Of a stretch of DNA of 64,000 nucleotides, positions 30,292 through 42,200 are shown piece by piece. Both the position numbers and the translations under genes were made by a program. Below the pieces are notes generated by a model, which searched no databases, was not told the origin of the DNA, and saw only the letters and a list, made by a program, of their open reading frames with translations. Origin of the DNA: Rhizaria sp. SCN 62-66 (Eukaryota > Rhizaria, unplaced); NCBI GenBank assembly GCA_001724265.1, contig MEDY01000111.1, forward strand, positions 1 through 64,000. The letters run 5' to 3'. Position 1 is the first letter of the stretch. Each line of letters starts with the position of its first letter.

Positions 30292-33200
30292 GCGAGTGCG
30301 AGCTCAAGTTTGACGGTTAAATCTGCTGATTTGGCGGCGAATACAAACGACGTCGAGTCGCAGCTGAAGGCCGCGATGGCCGACTGCGCTGCTGCGTTCC
30401 ACACTGCCAGCTTGCTTTCGCGCGCGCTGGCCATGTCGCTGCCGCGCAGCCACCCGCTACTGTTTGCGGCCACCGCGATCCGCGCCCGCGCCGCGCTGTT
30501 TCTGACCGGCGAGCCTGTCTACGGCGACGAACGCAACGGCGCGAGCCTGAAGGACACGGCTACGGTTGCCAAAGAGAAGGCTGTTGCTGCGAATGTCATT
30601 GATGCCGTTTCGCTCGAGACGTCACTGTACTTCTCGGCCGCGATCCCGCCCACGAACGCGCGTCGCGCTCTGATGCACGGGTCGCCGGTCTACACATCGC
30701 CCGCGACCCCCGCGGCGCCCGCCGTGGTGCTGCGCGCGCACGACGACTACACGGACCCGACGCTGCGGCCCTCACTCTCGGACGAGGCGATTGCGGCCGC
30801 GCTCACTGTTGCCGCCGTGTGCGACGAGGGCCGCTCGCGTCCGTACACGTTGGCCCACCGTGTGCGCGCGCTGGACCACCCGGTGGACGTGCCTTGGGAG
30901 CTGTTTCTGCGCCGCGTCATCATGCCGGTGCTGCCGCCCGCGATCGCCGCCGCGCTCGTGCCGGCGTGCAGCAACCCGTTCCCCAGCGCTGTTGCCACGT
31001 CTGCTGCTGCGACCGCCGCGACCGCTGCTGCTGCTGCTGACGGTGCGGCTACCCCTGTGTCCTCGTCGTTATCGTCGTCATCTGCTGAGGTTCCAACTGT
31101 CGAGGCTGTCTTGGTTGATACGGACAGCGCTTCAAATGCGTCCGCGTCCGCGTCTACGACTGCGGCTGGGACAGAAGAGAGCGGCGAAGGCCTTGCTTGG
31201 GCGCACCGCGTCTCCGGCACCGTGCTCTCTCTCTGGGAGTCCGTCTCAATCGTGCGCATCCGCAAGCGCTGCCCGGCGTACCCCGCCTCAGTGCACGCCA
31301 CGCAGCGCGCCGATCTGAGCGCGTTCGGCGACGGTTTGCACCCCGACGTCGTGCGCGGCGACGTGCCGCTCGCCTGGTCGCGCCCGCGCGCCGCGGCCGA
31401 CACCACCCTCGTCTTCGCGCGCCCGCGCACGGCCGCGCTCGCGCCTGGGCTGCGCGTGTTCGGCGACGTCTGCTTCAACGCCGACACCGCCGACACGCCC
31501 GCGGGGCCCGCCGCGCTGGCGGCGCTGGAGCAGCTAAGCCGCACCGGCGCCGCGCCCGAGGGCGTGCCGCTGCCCGCGCTGCCGCCAACGATGGTCGCCG
31601 ACACGGCGGGCGCGGGCGAGCTCGTCGCGCCGCCGCTTTCGTACCGCATGCTTTTCAGCTCCAACGACGTGCACAACGCGGTTGTGCTGGGCGCCGACTG
31701 CAGTGCCGCGACTAGCAGTGGCGCGGCGGCGGGGGCGGCGATCGAGGGCTTACCCCGGGTATCGCGCCCGCGGCACTGGGCCATCTGGCTTCCGCTGCCG
31801 CCGTCCGGCTTCGTGACGATGGGCGCCATCTTCGTCGACGATACAAACAACCCCGCCGCGTTCGCGCCGCGGTCCGCTGACGGCGGCAAGGCGCAGGGCC
31901 ACAGCTGCGACGCCAGCGACGGCGACCGCGACGACGACGACAGCGAGGGTGAGTTTTCTGGTGCTGCCGACTGCCGCCGCACGCACGGCCGCTACCGGCC
32001 CGTGATGCCACCGCGCGACATGGTGCGCTGTGTACACATGGCCCACGTGTCCGAGTGCGGGCCGCACCAGCGCGCGCTGACGCTCGAGGGCGCCACGTCC
32101 TGGGGTGGCGGCTTCGTTGACCCCGACGCAGTCGCAGTCGCTGTCGGCAAGCGGGTCGCCGCCTCGGTGCGCGCGGGCGCGGCCAAGAAGCCTCCCGTCA
32201 AGGGTGCTGTCGCCAAGACTAAGGCTGCCACTGCTACCGCCGCTGCTGCTGCCGCTGCCGAGGCCGGTACTGCTGCTGCTGCTGCTGCTGCTGAGGCGGC
32301 TGCTGCGACAGTTGCTGAGGGCGGAGACGACGACAAGAAGGGCAAATCCGCAGCTGGTAAGAAGGGGGGCAAGGCTGGCGCTGCCTCTGTTGCATCTGCT
32401 GGCGCCAAGGGCGGCAAGACTGGAGCCAAGGGCAAGGGTGCGAAGGGCAAGGTGGGCAAGAAGGGCGGCAAGAAGGGCGGCAAGAAGGGCAAGGGCCGCG
32501 GCAAGGGCAAGAAGGCCGACGCCGACAAGAGGGGTTCTGCCTCCGCCGCCGGCGCTCTCGGTGGCGCGCTGTCATGGGATACGAGCGCGCGCAGCCTCGA
32601 AGGATATGCCAAGATGCACCAGGGTGCGAACAATCTCATCAGCTTCCGCACGTCGGTCAACTCGTTCCTGGTCGCCGCGCTGGGGCTACACCACTTCGCG
32701 CCCACGGCGACAGCGCGCATGCCGCTGCGCTCCCGCGATCCCGTGCCCGCGGTGACGCCGTGGCACACCGAGATCCCGGTGCCGCTGCGCGTGCCGCCGC
32801 GCAACGCCGACACAGACCCGGGGCTGATGCATCTGCCTCTGGGCGACTTTCCCGCCGCGCACCGCGCCTGCGATTATCTCGACGCCGCGTACTTCGACCC
32901 CACGGTCGCGGACACGCGCGGCGTCGTGCCCGCGCACTCTGTCGCCGACCACGGCCGCCAGCGCTACGCCTCGGGCCGCCCGCGCCCCGGCGCCGTGCCG
33001 CGATTGGGGCTGCCGCTGGAGCTGCGCGTCCTCCGCGAAGGCCCCGCGCTGCCCGACCTCACTGCGATGCGCCGACAGCCGATAGGCTACACCGGCATCA
33101 CCCCCAGTAGCGTAGTCTCCGCGGGAGCCGCCGCGTTCGAGCTGGGCAACCGGCCGCGCCGCGCCGCGCAGGCGGAGCGCCTGGAGTGGGAGGAGGCAGC

Positions 33201-36200
33201 GGAGGCGCATCAGCACAACGTGAACTGGGCTGCGAACCCTACTGCGCATAGCATTCGCGGCGGCCGCGGCCGTGGTGGCCGTGGTCGCGGAGGCCGGCGC
33301 GGCGGTTCGCGCGTCCGCGTCAATGACGATGAAGCCGGTGACGGCGACGCGAAGGATGGCGAAGGTGACGCGCTTGAAGAGAGTGAGTGGGCGCATATGG
33401 GCGGCCGCATGCCCGATAGCGATGACGACGAATTTCTTCGTCAACAGGCCGAGGACGAGCTCGTGAGCGACGAAGACGACAACGACGACGAAGACGGTCT
33501 CATGCTCGGCGACGACGGCGACGAAGATGACGGCGCTGAGGGCGACGACGACGACGGCGAAGAGATGGAGGTCTACCACATCGACAGCAAGAAGCGTCTC
33601 GTTCGCGGCGAGAACATTCGCCCCGCTCCGCGCGCGCGGCGCCGTGCCGCGGGAGGGCGCCAGCGCGGGGCCGGGCGTGCAGCTGCGGCCGACGCCGCTG
33701 CCGAGGATGACAGCGCCAAGAACGACACTGCTGCGAAGGCGGAGCCCGCTGCTCCGCGTGAGCGCCGCGCGCGCGAGCATTTTTTGCGTGTTCTCGAACA
33801 TACTCGTTTCGTGTTTGGGCGGGAGTCATTCCCTGCTGCGCGTATATTCGCGAGCGCCGTTGCTGCACTGATGCAGACAGTGCGCACGTACCAGCGTCAC
33901 CCCAGTACCGCAAGCACGAGCAACGCAAATGTGGGCGCGACTGCAGCTACGACAGCGCCTGGGACTGATCATAAGGATGACGACTGCGCTGTTGCCGACA
34001 ACTCTGCTGTTCGCTTGTTTGAGCCCGACCAGCAGCATAAGGTCCCGCGCACACTGCGCGTCAATCATCATGAAGTCAATATGACGACGATCAGCCAAGT
34101 GGCCAGTATGGAGGCAACTATTGCCGCCAGCACTGGTGCTCTCGCCCGCGCTCTCCACCGCTGTGCTGTCAGCAGCAGCGCTGCCAGCAACACTGATAAG
34201 GACGAGAACAAGGACGACACGGATGAAGCTCGTAACAAGGTCATTGCGACAACGAGCGACGTGACGATTGTCGAGTACCGTCGCTTGCTGCTCTGGCGGC
34301 TGCGCTCTGTGCTCTACTGCTATCGACGCATGCTCGCCGCGGCGCCACCCGACGCGCGCAACAACATATATCTGCGCGAGGAGACTTTGGCGGAGTTTAC
34401 GATCTTCGACCCCGCGCCCGCGCATGCGGCCGCGCTCGAGATGCCGATGAGGGCCAGTGCGTACGCTTCTCCGCCGCCGATGCCGCAATGGGCGTTCGAC
34501 TTCGAGGTCGTGTCCGTCATTCGCGCCTTCCCGCTCGCGCTGCAGCGCTGGCTGCAGCGCGTCGGCACCGCGCCGCGGCCGATGCTCCGCCCCGAGGAAC
34601 TCGTGCGCGAGGCTGACAACCACGCCAACTCCTTCGGCTTCGAGGAGTCGCTCGTGCCTCTCAACGGGTTTGAGTTCGCGACGTTCGTCGGCGTCGGCGA
34701 CGCCACGGCGCTGCTCCCGCGCGGACACAAGGACGCGCCTCTCCGCACCGTCGCACCGGAGCCTGCAGCGGCGACTGCGCCTGAATCCGAAACTGTGAGC
34801 ATCAGTACGAATGCGTGTGCGAATACCGGTGTGTCTCTGTGTGCTGGTTTTAGTGCCGCTGCGCAGATGCTGACGCTTTTTGTTGCTCGCGCGGCGACCG
34901 CGGCTGTTGGTCCCGCTGCCACTGCGAGTCCTCTCGCTGCGAACGTCTCTGCTCTCGACGCCCACGGCAACCCCGTGTGGCTCGAGAGCGCGGTGACGCT
35001 GCTGGAGCCCGCCTCGGTGCTCACCGCGCCGAGCACCGCGCGCAACCTGCAGACGGTCACGCCGTGGGGCGTCTCGGGCATCTCGATGACGCTTTCGCAG
35101 GCGCAGCAGCGGCGTCTGCTCGTGGTGCGTCATCTTAACGCGCTCGCCGAGCCAGTGCTCCACATTGTGTCCGCGCACTTGCAAGTCGGCGCGCTCGTGT
35201 CCGACGCGACCAACGCGGCCCGCGCGCTGCTGACGGCGCAGTGCCAGGCGGGCAAGTATGGCCGCGGGGCTGAGCTCATCTTCCGCGTCCCGCGCCTCGC
35301 GGACTGGGCGACGATGATGGGACTCAACGCGGACATTTTCAAACCGCAGCACCTGTCTTTCACTGCGCTGCGCGGACTTCTGACGCAGACGCAGCCGCGC
35401 AGCACTCAGGTGCCCAGTGGGACCGAGATTTTTGTCACGCCCATGCACGGTCGCAACAAGATGCAGTCCATTGCCAAGGAGGTCTCCGATGCGCGCAAAG
35501 CGCTCTTCACCGCACTCACCGCCTCGCGCCCCATTGCCATCGAGGAAGCCGCGCGCATTGCGGCTGCTAGCGCCGCGGCAGAGGCAAGTCAAGGCGAGGG
35601 CGACGCCAACGATGGTGACGGCGACGGTGATGGCGATGATGAGGCGGATGAAGATGGCGCAACCGATGGTATCCAACATTTCTTCGATGCCGAGGCCCAG
35701 TTCTCTGCCGAAGTGAGCGCGACTCGCACCAAGAACATGCACCGTAGTCGCAAGATTGCGGCCCGCGTGCAGCGCAACGCCATGGCGCTGGCTGCGTGCG
35801 GAGCCAAGGCTGATGCCTCGGCCGTGCCTGCTCTGAGCGCGGACGACATCTGCCGCAACGTGAGCCACCGCGAAGGCCTCCCGACGGCGACGACGTTCCC
35901 CAGTGAGTCTGAGCTGCAGGCTGACGATGTCCGCTCCGACACGGTCACGTTCTCGCGCCCGCGCCTCAGCATCGTGTACTACAACACCGCGGTCGCGCTC
36001 GGCGGCCGGCCCAGCGTCATGGACGTCCCTCTGGGCACCACCACAGCGTGCGAGCTGCCGGGCCGCCCGGGCCTCCTGTCCGCCTTCAACGATCTCAACA
36101 ACGGAGTGCCTTTTGCCGGCGCTGCGCACGTACAGAAGGATCTCAAGGGCAAGCTCCCGCTGCCGTGCCCGCGCGCGCAGCCGCTGATCGGCGAGCACAC

Positions 36201-39200
36201 GCTGTCGCCGCACACTGACACGACGCCCCTCCCCGCGCTGCCCTGGACGTGGAACGCGTCCTGTGGTCCTTCAGCACTGGCGGGGCTTGCCGCGGCCTCT
36301 GTTGTTCCGCGCGTTGTCGCCAAGACGGCGATGACCGCAGTCGCGCTGACTGGCGCGCATGTGGCCGCTCTCCGCGCGCTGCTGACTGTGTTCGCAGTCA
36401 ACGCAGACTCCTCGGCGTTCCTCGTGTCCGTCCCGGTGCTTGCCGACACGCTCGCCGTGCTTGCCCGCGCTCTGCAGCGCACCGTCGACGGTGCCGATGA
36501 TTGTGACAGCATCGTGGCCACCAGTGAGAGCGAGCAGGAGCTTGTTGTGCCTGCGAGTGCCGCGATCTGCACTGCGCTACTGAGCGACTTCTCGACCCTC
36601 TTTGCGTTTGCTCGTGATATTGCAGCGACACGCGCCCACATTGTGGCTTCGTATGCGCTCCGGCCCAACCCTGCAGACAAGGCACCCACGGCGCTCAGTC
36701 TTGAGCGCACGCCGGCGCCCGCGCCTCTGTTTGGCGCTGCCAGTGCGTGTCGCGTGCGCCGCGTCGGTGCTGATGACCTCGCCGACTTTGATGCAGACTG
36801 CGCGGTGCGTGCAGAGTCTGCGCTCGTACCGCTGCTACGAATGCACGCGTTCCTCTATGGCTCAGCGCAAGGCTCCGCGCACATGCTCACATTGCAGGAC
36901 TACACTGCGCTCGCTGCACAGCACGCGCTGCTGCGCTCTGTCACCGCTGCTGCCGCGAGCCTCATTGCAGGGGTCACAAATGCTAGCGCGAACGGGGTCG
37001 CGGGGCGTGCGCGCACCTTGACGCGGACGTTGCTGGGCGCCATGTCGCCGCGCGCAGTGACGACGATGCACGTCGCCGTCGAGGCCGCGCTGCTCAACGC
37101 CTTGCACTGGCACCGCGAGCGCGCGGTCTATGACATGTTTGTCGGCGTGGCGGGCGCGGGACGGGCGTTGGGCGACCGCGGATCATTGATGATGGCGCCG
37201 CTCGCTCGCGCGTGGGCTGACTGCACGCGCGCGCTGGCTGATCTCCGCACCGCAGCTGCTCAGCAACAGCAGCAGCTTGACAGCGAGTGCAACGCTGCTC
37301 TGGGTGAATTGCGCACAGTTGTAGCAGGCGTGTTGTCAGCCGTTGCTGCAACGACTGTTGCTCGTGTCGGTAACGTTCACTCTTTGAACTCCAGCGAGGG
37401 CTCCGCTGGCCTCGTGCACTCGAGCGTCCCGGGCCCGCTCGCCGCTCTCGCCGCGATGCCGACGCCCGCAGCGCGCGCACGCGGCGACGCGGCGGCAGGG
37501 ACTGCGCTGGGGCCGCAGCACATGGCTTTCCCGGTGCCAAACCGCGCGCTGGACAGCCGCCCGCGGCCAGGACTGCCGACGGGACTGGGCTGGCACGCGG
37601 GCCCCGCGGGGCTGAGCGCGCTGGCGCCGCGCATGATGCGCACAGGCTGCCCGCTCGCGTATGATGCGCTGCGTGGGGACGACGATGGTGCTCTTACATT
37701 CAAGACCCTGTACCTGAGTCATGCTAGGTCTGAAACGCCATCGACCAACGACATCTCGCTTATCAGTGGCGACACCGCGGACTGGATCAGCTCCGAACTG
37801 AGCACGCGTGCGTGGATGTGGCATGAGTTCCGCACTGCGTACAGCGAGGCTGGCGTGGCGCGCGCGAGCAAGGCCGCCGCGGGGACCGGGTTCAGTGACT
37901 TCGACCACAGCAAGTCGCTGGTGCCCACTGCGGCGGAAGAAGAGGAAGACCGCGAGGCCAAGCACGGAGAGATGGCTGAGCGCCTGCAGACCATCGAACG
38001 GAAAGGACAGGAGGCTGAAGAGGAAGACGAAGATGAAGATGAGGATAGCTCTGATGACGGCAGTGGCGAGGAAAGCGAAGGCTCCCAAAGCGGGGAGTAT
38101 GACAGCGGTTCCGAGGTAGATGACGAGGACGAGCTGGAGCCCCGTGACCGGAATCCGCTCCAGGTCGCGATGGGCCAGATAGGACTTGAGGCCTTTGCTG
38201 TCCTCGCGCCGCTGGCGCACGTGCCCACGCCGTACTGGCTTCAGTCAGAACACTGGTCCGAGGTCGCGTCGGGCGGCCCCTCTGTACGCCGTCTCCTGCA
38301 GCATATCCGGGTCTCGAAGCCTATGCCCGCGCTCGAGCGCTGGGGCAAACTCGACAACCCGGCGAATGCTGCAGCTCTGTACCTCGAGCGGCTGGGTGCG
38401 TCACCGCACGCGCGGCTGGCAGACTGTCTGCGGTCGAATCGGTTTGTGCCGCCGAATCGTGCGGATCCCAACACAACGCTGATCCTCAGCAGTGACGTGC
38501 TGCGGCGGCGTCCTTTTGACGGTGGCGCTGAGATGGGCCTCACCAACGCCCTGTTGGTTGCTGCCGCGGCTAATGAAGTGATCCGCGAGCGCGAAGCCGC
38601 CGCCGCGGTGGACCGCGCGGTCGGGCTGCGGTCTCTGGTGTCCGTGGCAGAGAGCTTCCCTGACCCAGCAAGCCAGGCGGCGCAAGAGGCAGCTCGTGAA
38701 GAAATGGAGGAGCAGCAACGGCGCCCTGGTATGCCTTTCACGACGAATATCTGGGCTGTCAACCCGCTCACCGTCGCCGAGAAGTCGCTCGTGCCGCACT
38801 CGAGCAACGCCGTTTTCGATCACGTCGCAGCGTCGCACTGCGCGGATATGGACTGCGTGCCTGTACAGCTCTGGGCGCTGTCGCCCGAAGACGTGCACCA
38901 CAATGAGTACCCGCAGCGCGATGAAAACGACATGGGGATCTTCCTCCGCATCAACTGTCTCTCCATCATCACGCCTGCAGAGCCGTGCTCCGTCGCCACG
39001 CGCGCACTGATCGACCGGCCGGCGCAGACTGAGGACGACGACACCAAGAGGCCTGTGTACGACCCGTTCGACCTGCGCGGCCGCGCGAGCGCGCGTGAGG
39101 AGCAGGCCGCTCTGTGGAATACCGGTGGTGACGACATTTACCTCGGCGCAGAGGATCTGCGCGCCACGCTGGACCGCTCTGTGCCGGCGCTGAGGTTGCG

Positions 39201-42200
39201 CACGAGCTACCTCATCGACTCGGAGTTCTCGGCCTACGCGCCGCTGCCCGTGTGTGCGCCGGCCGCGGTGTTCACGGCTCAAAACCGCCCCTCGGTGTAC
39301 TTTTCCCACGCATTCTCCCTGCAAACCCTGTGGAACGCATTGCCGTTCAATGTTGAGAAGGCTGAGCCTTTATCGCGCGCCCAGATGAACGGCGCTCCAC
39401 ACGAAGTCCTGCAGCGCATGGCGGAGGCTGAAGCTGACGCCAAGCCGCTGACCCGTCTTGAGCCCGCCAACGAAATGCACAATGGCCTTTTGTTGCTGGA
39501 ATATCTCCAGAAGCTCGTTAAGGCGCTCGCCACTGCTGTCGGTGACTCCGTACGCGCTGTTCAAGCCACGCATAAGGGTGGAAGTTCTAAGTGTGCCCCG
39601 CAGAGGCCGCTCGCGCTCCTGAAAGCGGACGAGATCGCAACCGCGCGCGCCGCAGCCGTGCGCAACCTGCGTGTGACGCGTCTGATGAGCTCCGATTCGC
39701 GCATGACGACACCCTTCTTGGCCGTGCGCCGCGCGCCCGCTGATGACGCCAACGCCGCCGCAGCGCCCGGAGGCCTGTTGCCCGTGGGCAGCAACGCGTG
39801 GTGGCTGCGCCAGACGGCGTCGGACAGCGTCGTGAGTCTCGGCGAGCTCGCTGCACGCGGTGTGCTGGCGCCCACGCAGTGCGTGTTCCGCGACGCCGCC
39901 GGCCGCGCGCTGCGCTTTCACGGCGACGTCAACGCCGCATCGGCTGTGGCGGTGCTGGCGGGCGTATTCACGTCCACGCGCTCGCTGCTACGCGTGACGG
40001 GCGCGACCGCCACGCACCCAGCGTACCCGCTCCCGCTGACACTGCGGCCTATAACGCACTTCGGCGTTGGTAGCACTACCGTCGCTCTGGCGTGTCGCGC
40101 GTGTCAGTTCGCGTGGCCGCTCGACGAGGAGGCGGCTGTGTGGACGTGCGCTGCCTCTGGTGCGCTTGTGTGCGAACGATGCATGCTGCAGTGGGGCACT
40201 TTGCAGCGCTTGCCCGTCAACTTTGCCAAGAACTCGGCTCAAGACGGCTGCGATATGGCGCACACGCGCCTCCCGCTGCATGGCGCGCTGCCCGCCGCTG
40301 CACTGCGCTACGCCAACTCCGCCCAAGGCCATCTTGACTCGAATGTGAGTAAGACTGTGGCGGTATGCGCGGGCTCGCTCTTCTCTGCTGCCCCCACAGT
40401 CACGGCCGCCGTATCTTTGCATCAGTTCTACATGAAGTACCTCTCGGAACGCGCGCGGCTTCGTCTACCGACGCCTGTGTCTTTCCACAACACCTCGTCG
40501 TCTGCAGTCACGCACGTGACCTGGCTGCGCGCGCATGCGCCCGTTGCCGGTCACCGGCGCGCGGCGCAGCTGCCATGGCGGCGTACCGATGTGGCCTTCG
40601 GATCCGTTGCCGCCTTCCCGCGCGCGCTTGAGGGCGCCGTGCTCTACGTCACCGAGCCGCGGATGCCCGCCGACGTCGGAGAGTTCGACGCATTCACCTC
40701 GGTCACGGTGCCGCGCGAGCTTGGCCCCTGCTGGGTGTACACGCACGTGCTTCCCGATTACCCTGTTGCCGCCATTGACGTGATCAATATCGGAAGTGGC
40801 CGCGAACTAGGCGCGGGTCAGACGATGCTCTCACTGCGGCCCTCGATCGATATTGCGCCCTCCGAGACGCTAGCGGCCTTCGCGCCCACCGGACAGGCCC
40901 TCGCGCTCGCGTGGGACTGGCCGCTGTGTTCCCCGGAGACCGCGGCTGCGCGCGCGAACGCCATCCCCAGTGATCCTAAGGGAGAGAGGAGTGCGCTCGC
41001 TGACGCGTCACGGTGCCCGCGCAGCTACTCGCGCCTAGACCTCTGGCGCTCGCTCTCAGCGTACGCGCCCGGCGCCACGGTCACGATGCAGCACATCGGC
41101 GAGCCCTACATCCAAGTGCCCTTTGCCGACGCGCATTGCACCGAGGAGCGTCTTGAGGTCGAGAACACCGACTACGCCCTGCCGCCGATTACGCCCCTGC
41201 GCGCGATTGTCGTTTTATTCGTGCCGACGACGCCCGTGCGCGATCGCTTTATCGCCAACCCCGACACGGCCGTCTCCGGCGCAATCGCCGCCGCTGCTGC
41301 CGAGAGCCTGTGCGATGACATGGTGCTTTCGACTGCAGCTGCTGTCGGCGCGCCCCTTCCAGCAGAGCAAACTTTTGCTCTCGCCAAGTCTGCCCTTACG
41401 GCAATGCCCGAGCTGGTCGCGGCCGAGGCTTCGGCTGCGGCTGCCGCGGCGCTTGCGCTGCGTGCTGAGTGGAACACTCTCAACGCGCTGCGGCAGCGCG
41501 CAGCGGCCGACGGACTGCGCATCACGCCCGAGAGCATCAAGCAGCAGGGCAAAGAAAAGATTCTGGCCGCGTCTCTGCCCTCTGCGCCGCCAGCGAACGA
41601 GCTCTACTATGCCGAGGCAACGGCTGCTTCAGGCTCGGCTGCTGCCGAGGTCACGCAGCTCACTGTGGGCAACACTGTGCTCGGCCCTGTGCTCGGCGGT
41701 CACGACGCTATCGCTCTGTGGACGCTGGCCGCGCGCGAGGCAAAGGACTCTGGCGCTCTCACACTAGTGCCCGCGCCTGCTCCGCTGTCTGTCGTTGACG
41801 CTGCAATTGCGACTAAGTCTACTGCAGCGACCCAAGACGCTGCGAGTACTGCCGCATCTACCGCCTCTGCCGCAGCTGCACTTGCAACCGCCGTTGAAGC
41901 GCGTGTGGCGTGGCAGACCCTCATGGCCTCCGTCATTGCGACTGAGGCTGTGAGCACCGGGGACGCTGTCGCAGACGTTGCTTTGCCCGAGCGCCGTCCG
42001 CCGCTGCCGTCTAGTCTGCGCGCGGCCGAGACCCGCGTCGCCGCCGCTGCTCTTGCCGCCGTGCACGCGTGGACCGGCGCCAGCGCTGATGCGAGCAGCA
42101 GTGTCGCGGCGATCGCGCCTGTGCGGAGATTTGTGGGCGAGAAGCTCGTCGCGGTCAAGGCCGCTGCGCTCGACGCCGTGGCCGACGCGTTCTCGGATGA

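Noticed and set aside
33826-36213. 795-codon minus-strand frame inside the HECT gene
   Set aside because: Arg- and His-rich translation typical of the antisense of GC-rich coding DNA; no domain. The plus strand carries a continuous frame ending in a HECT domain.
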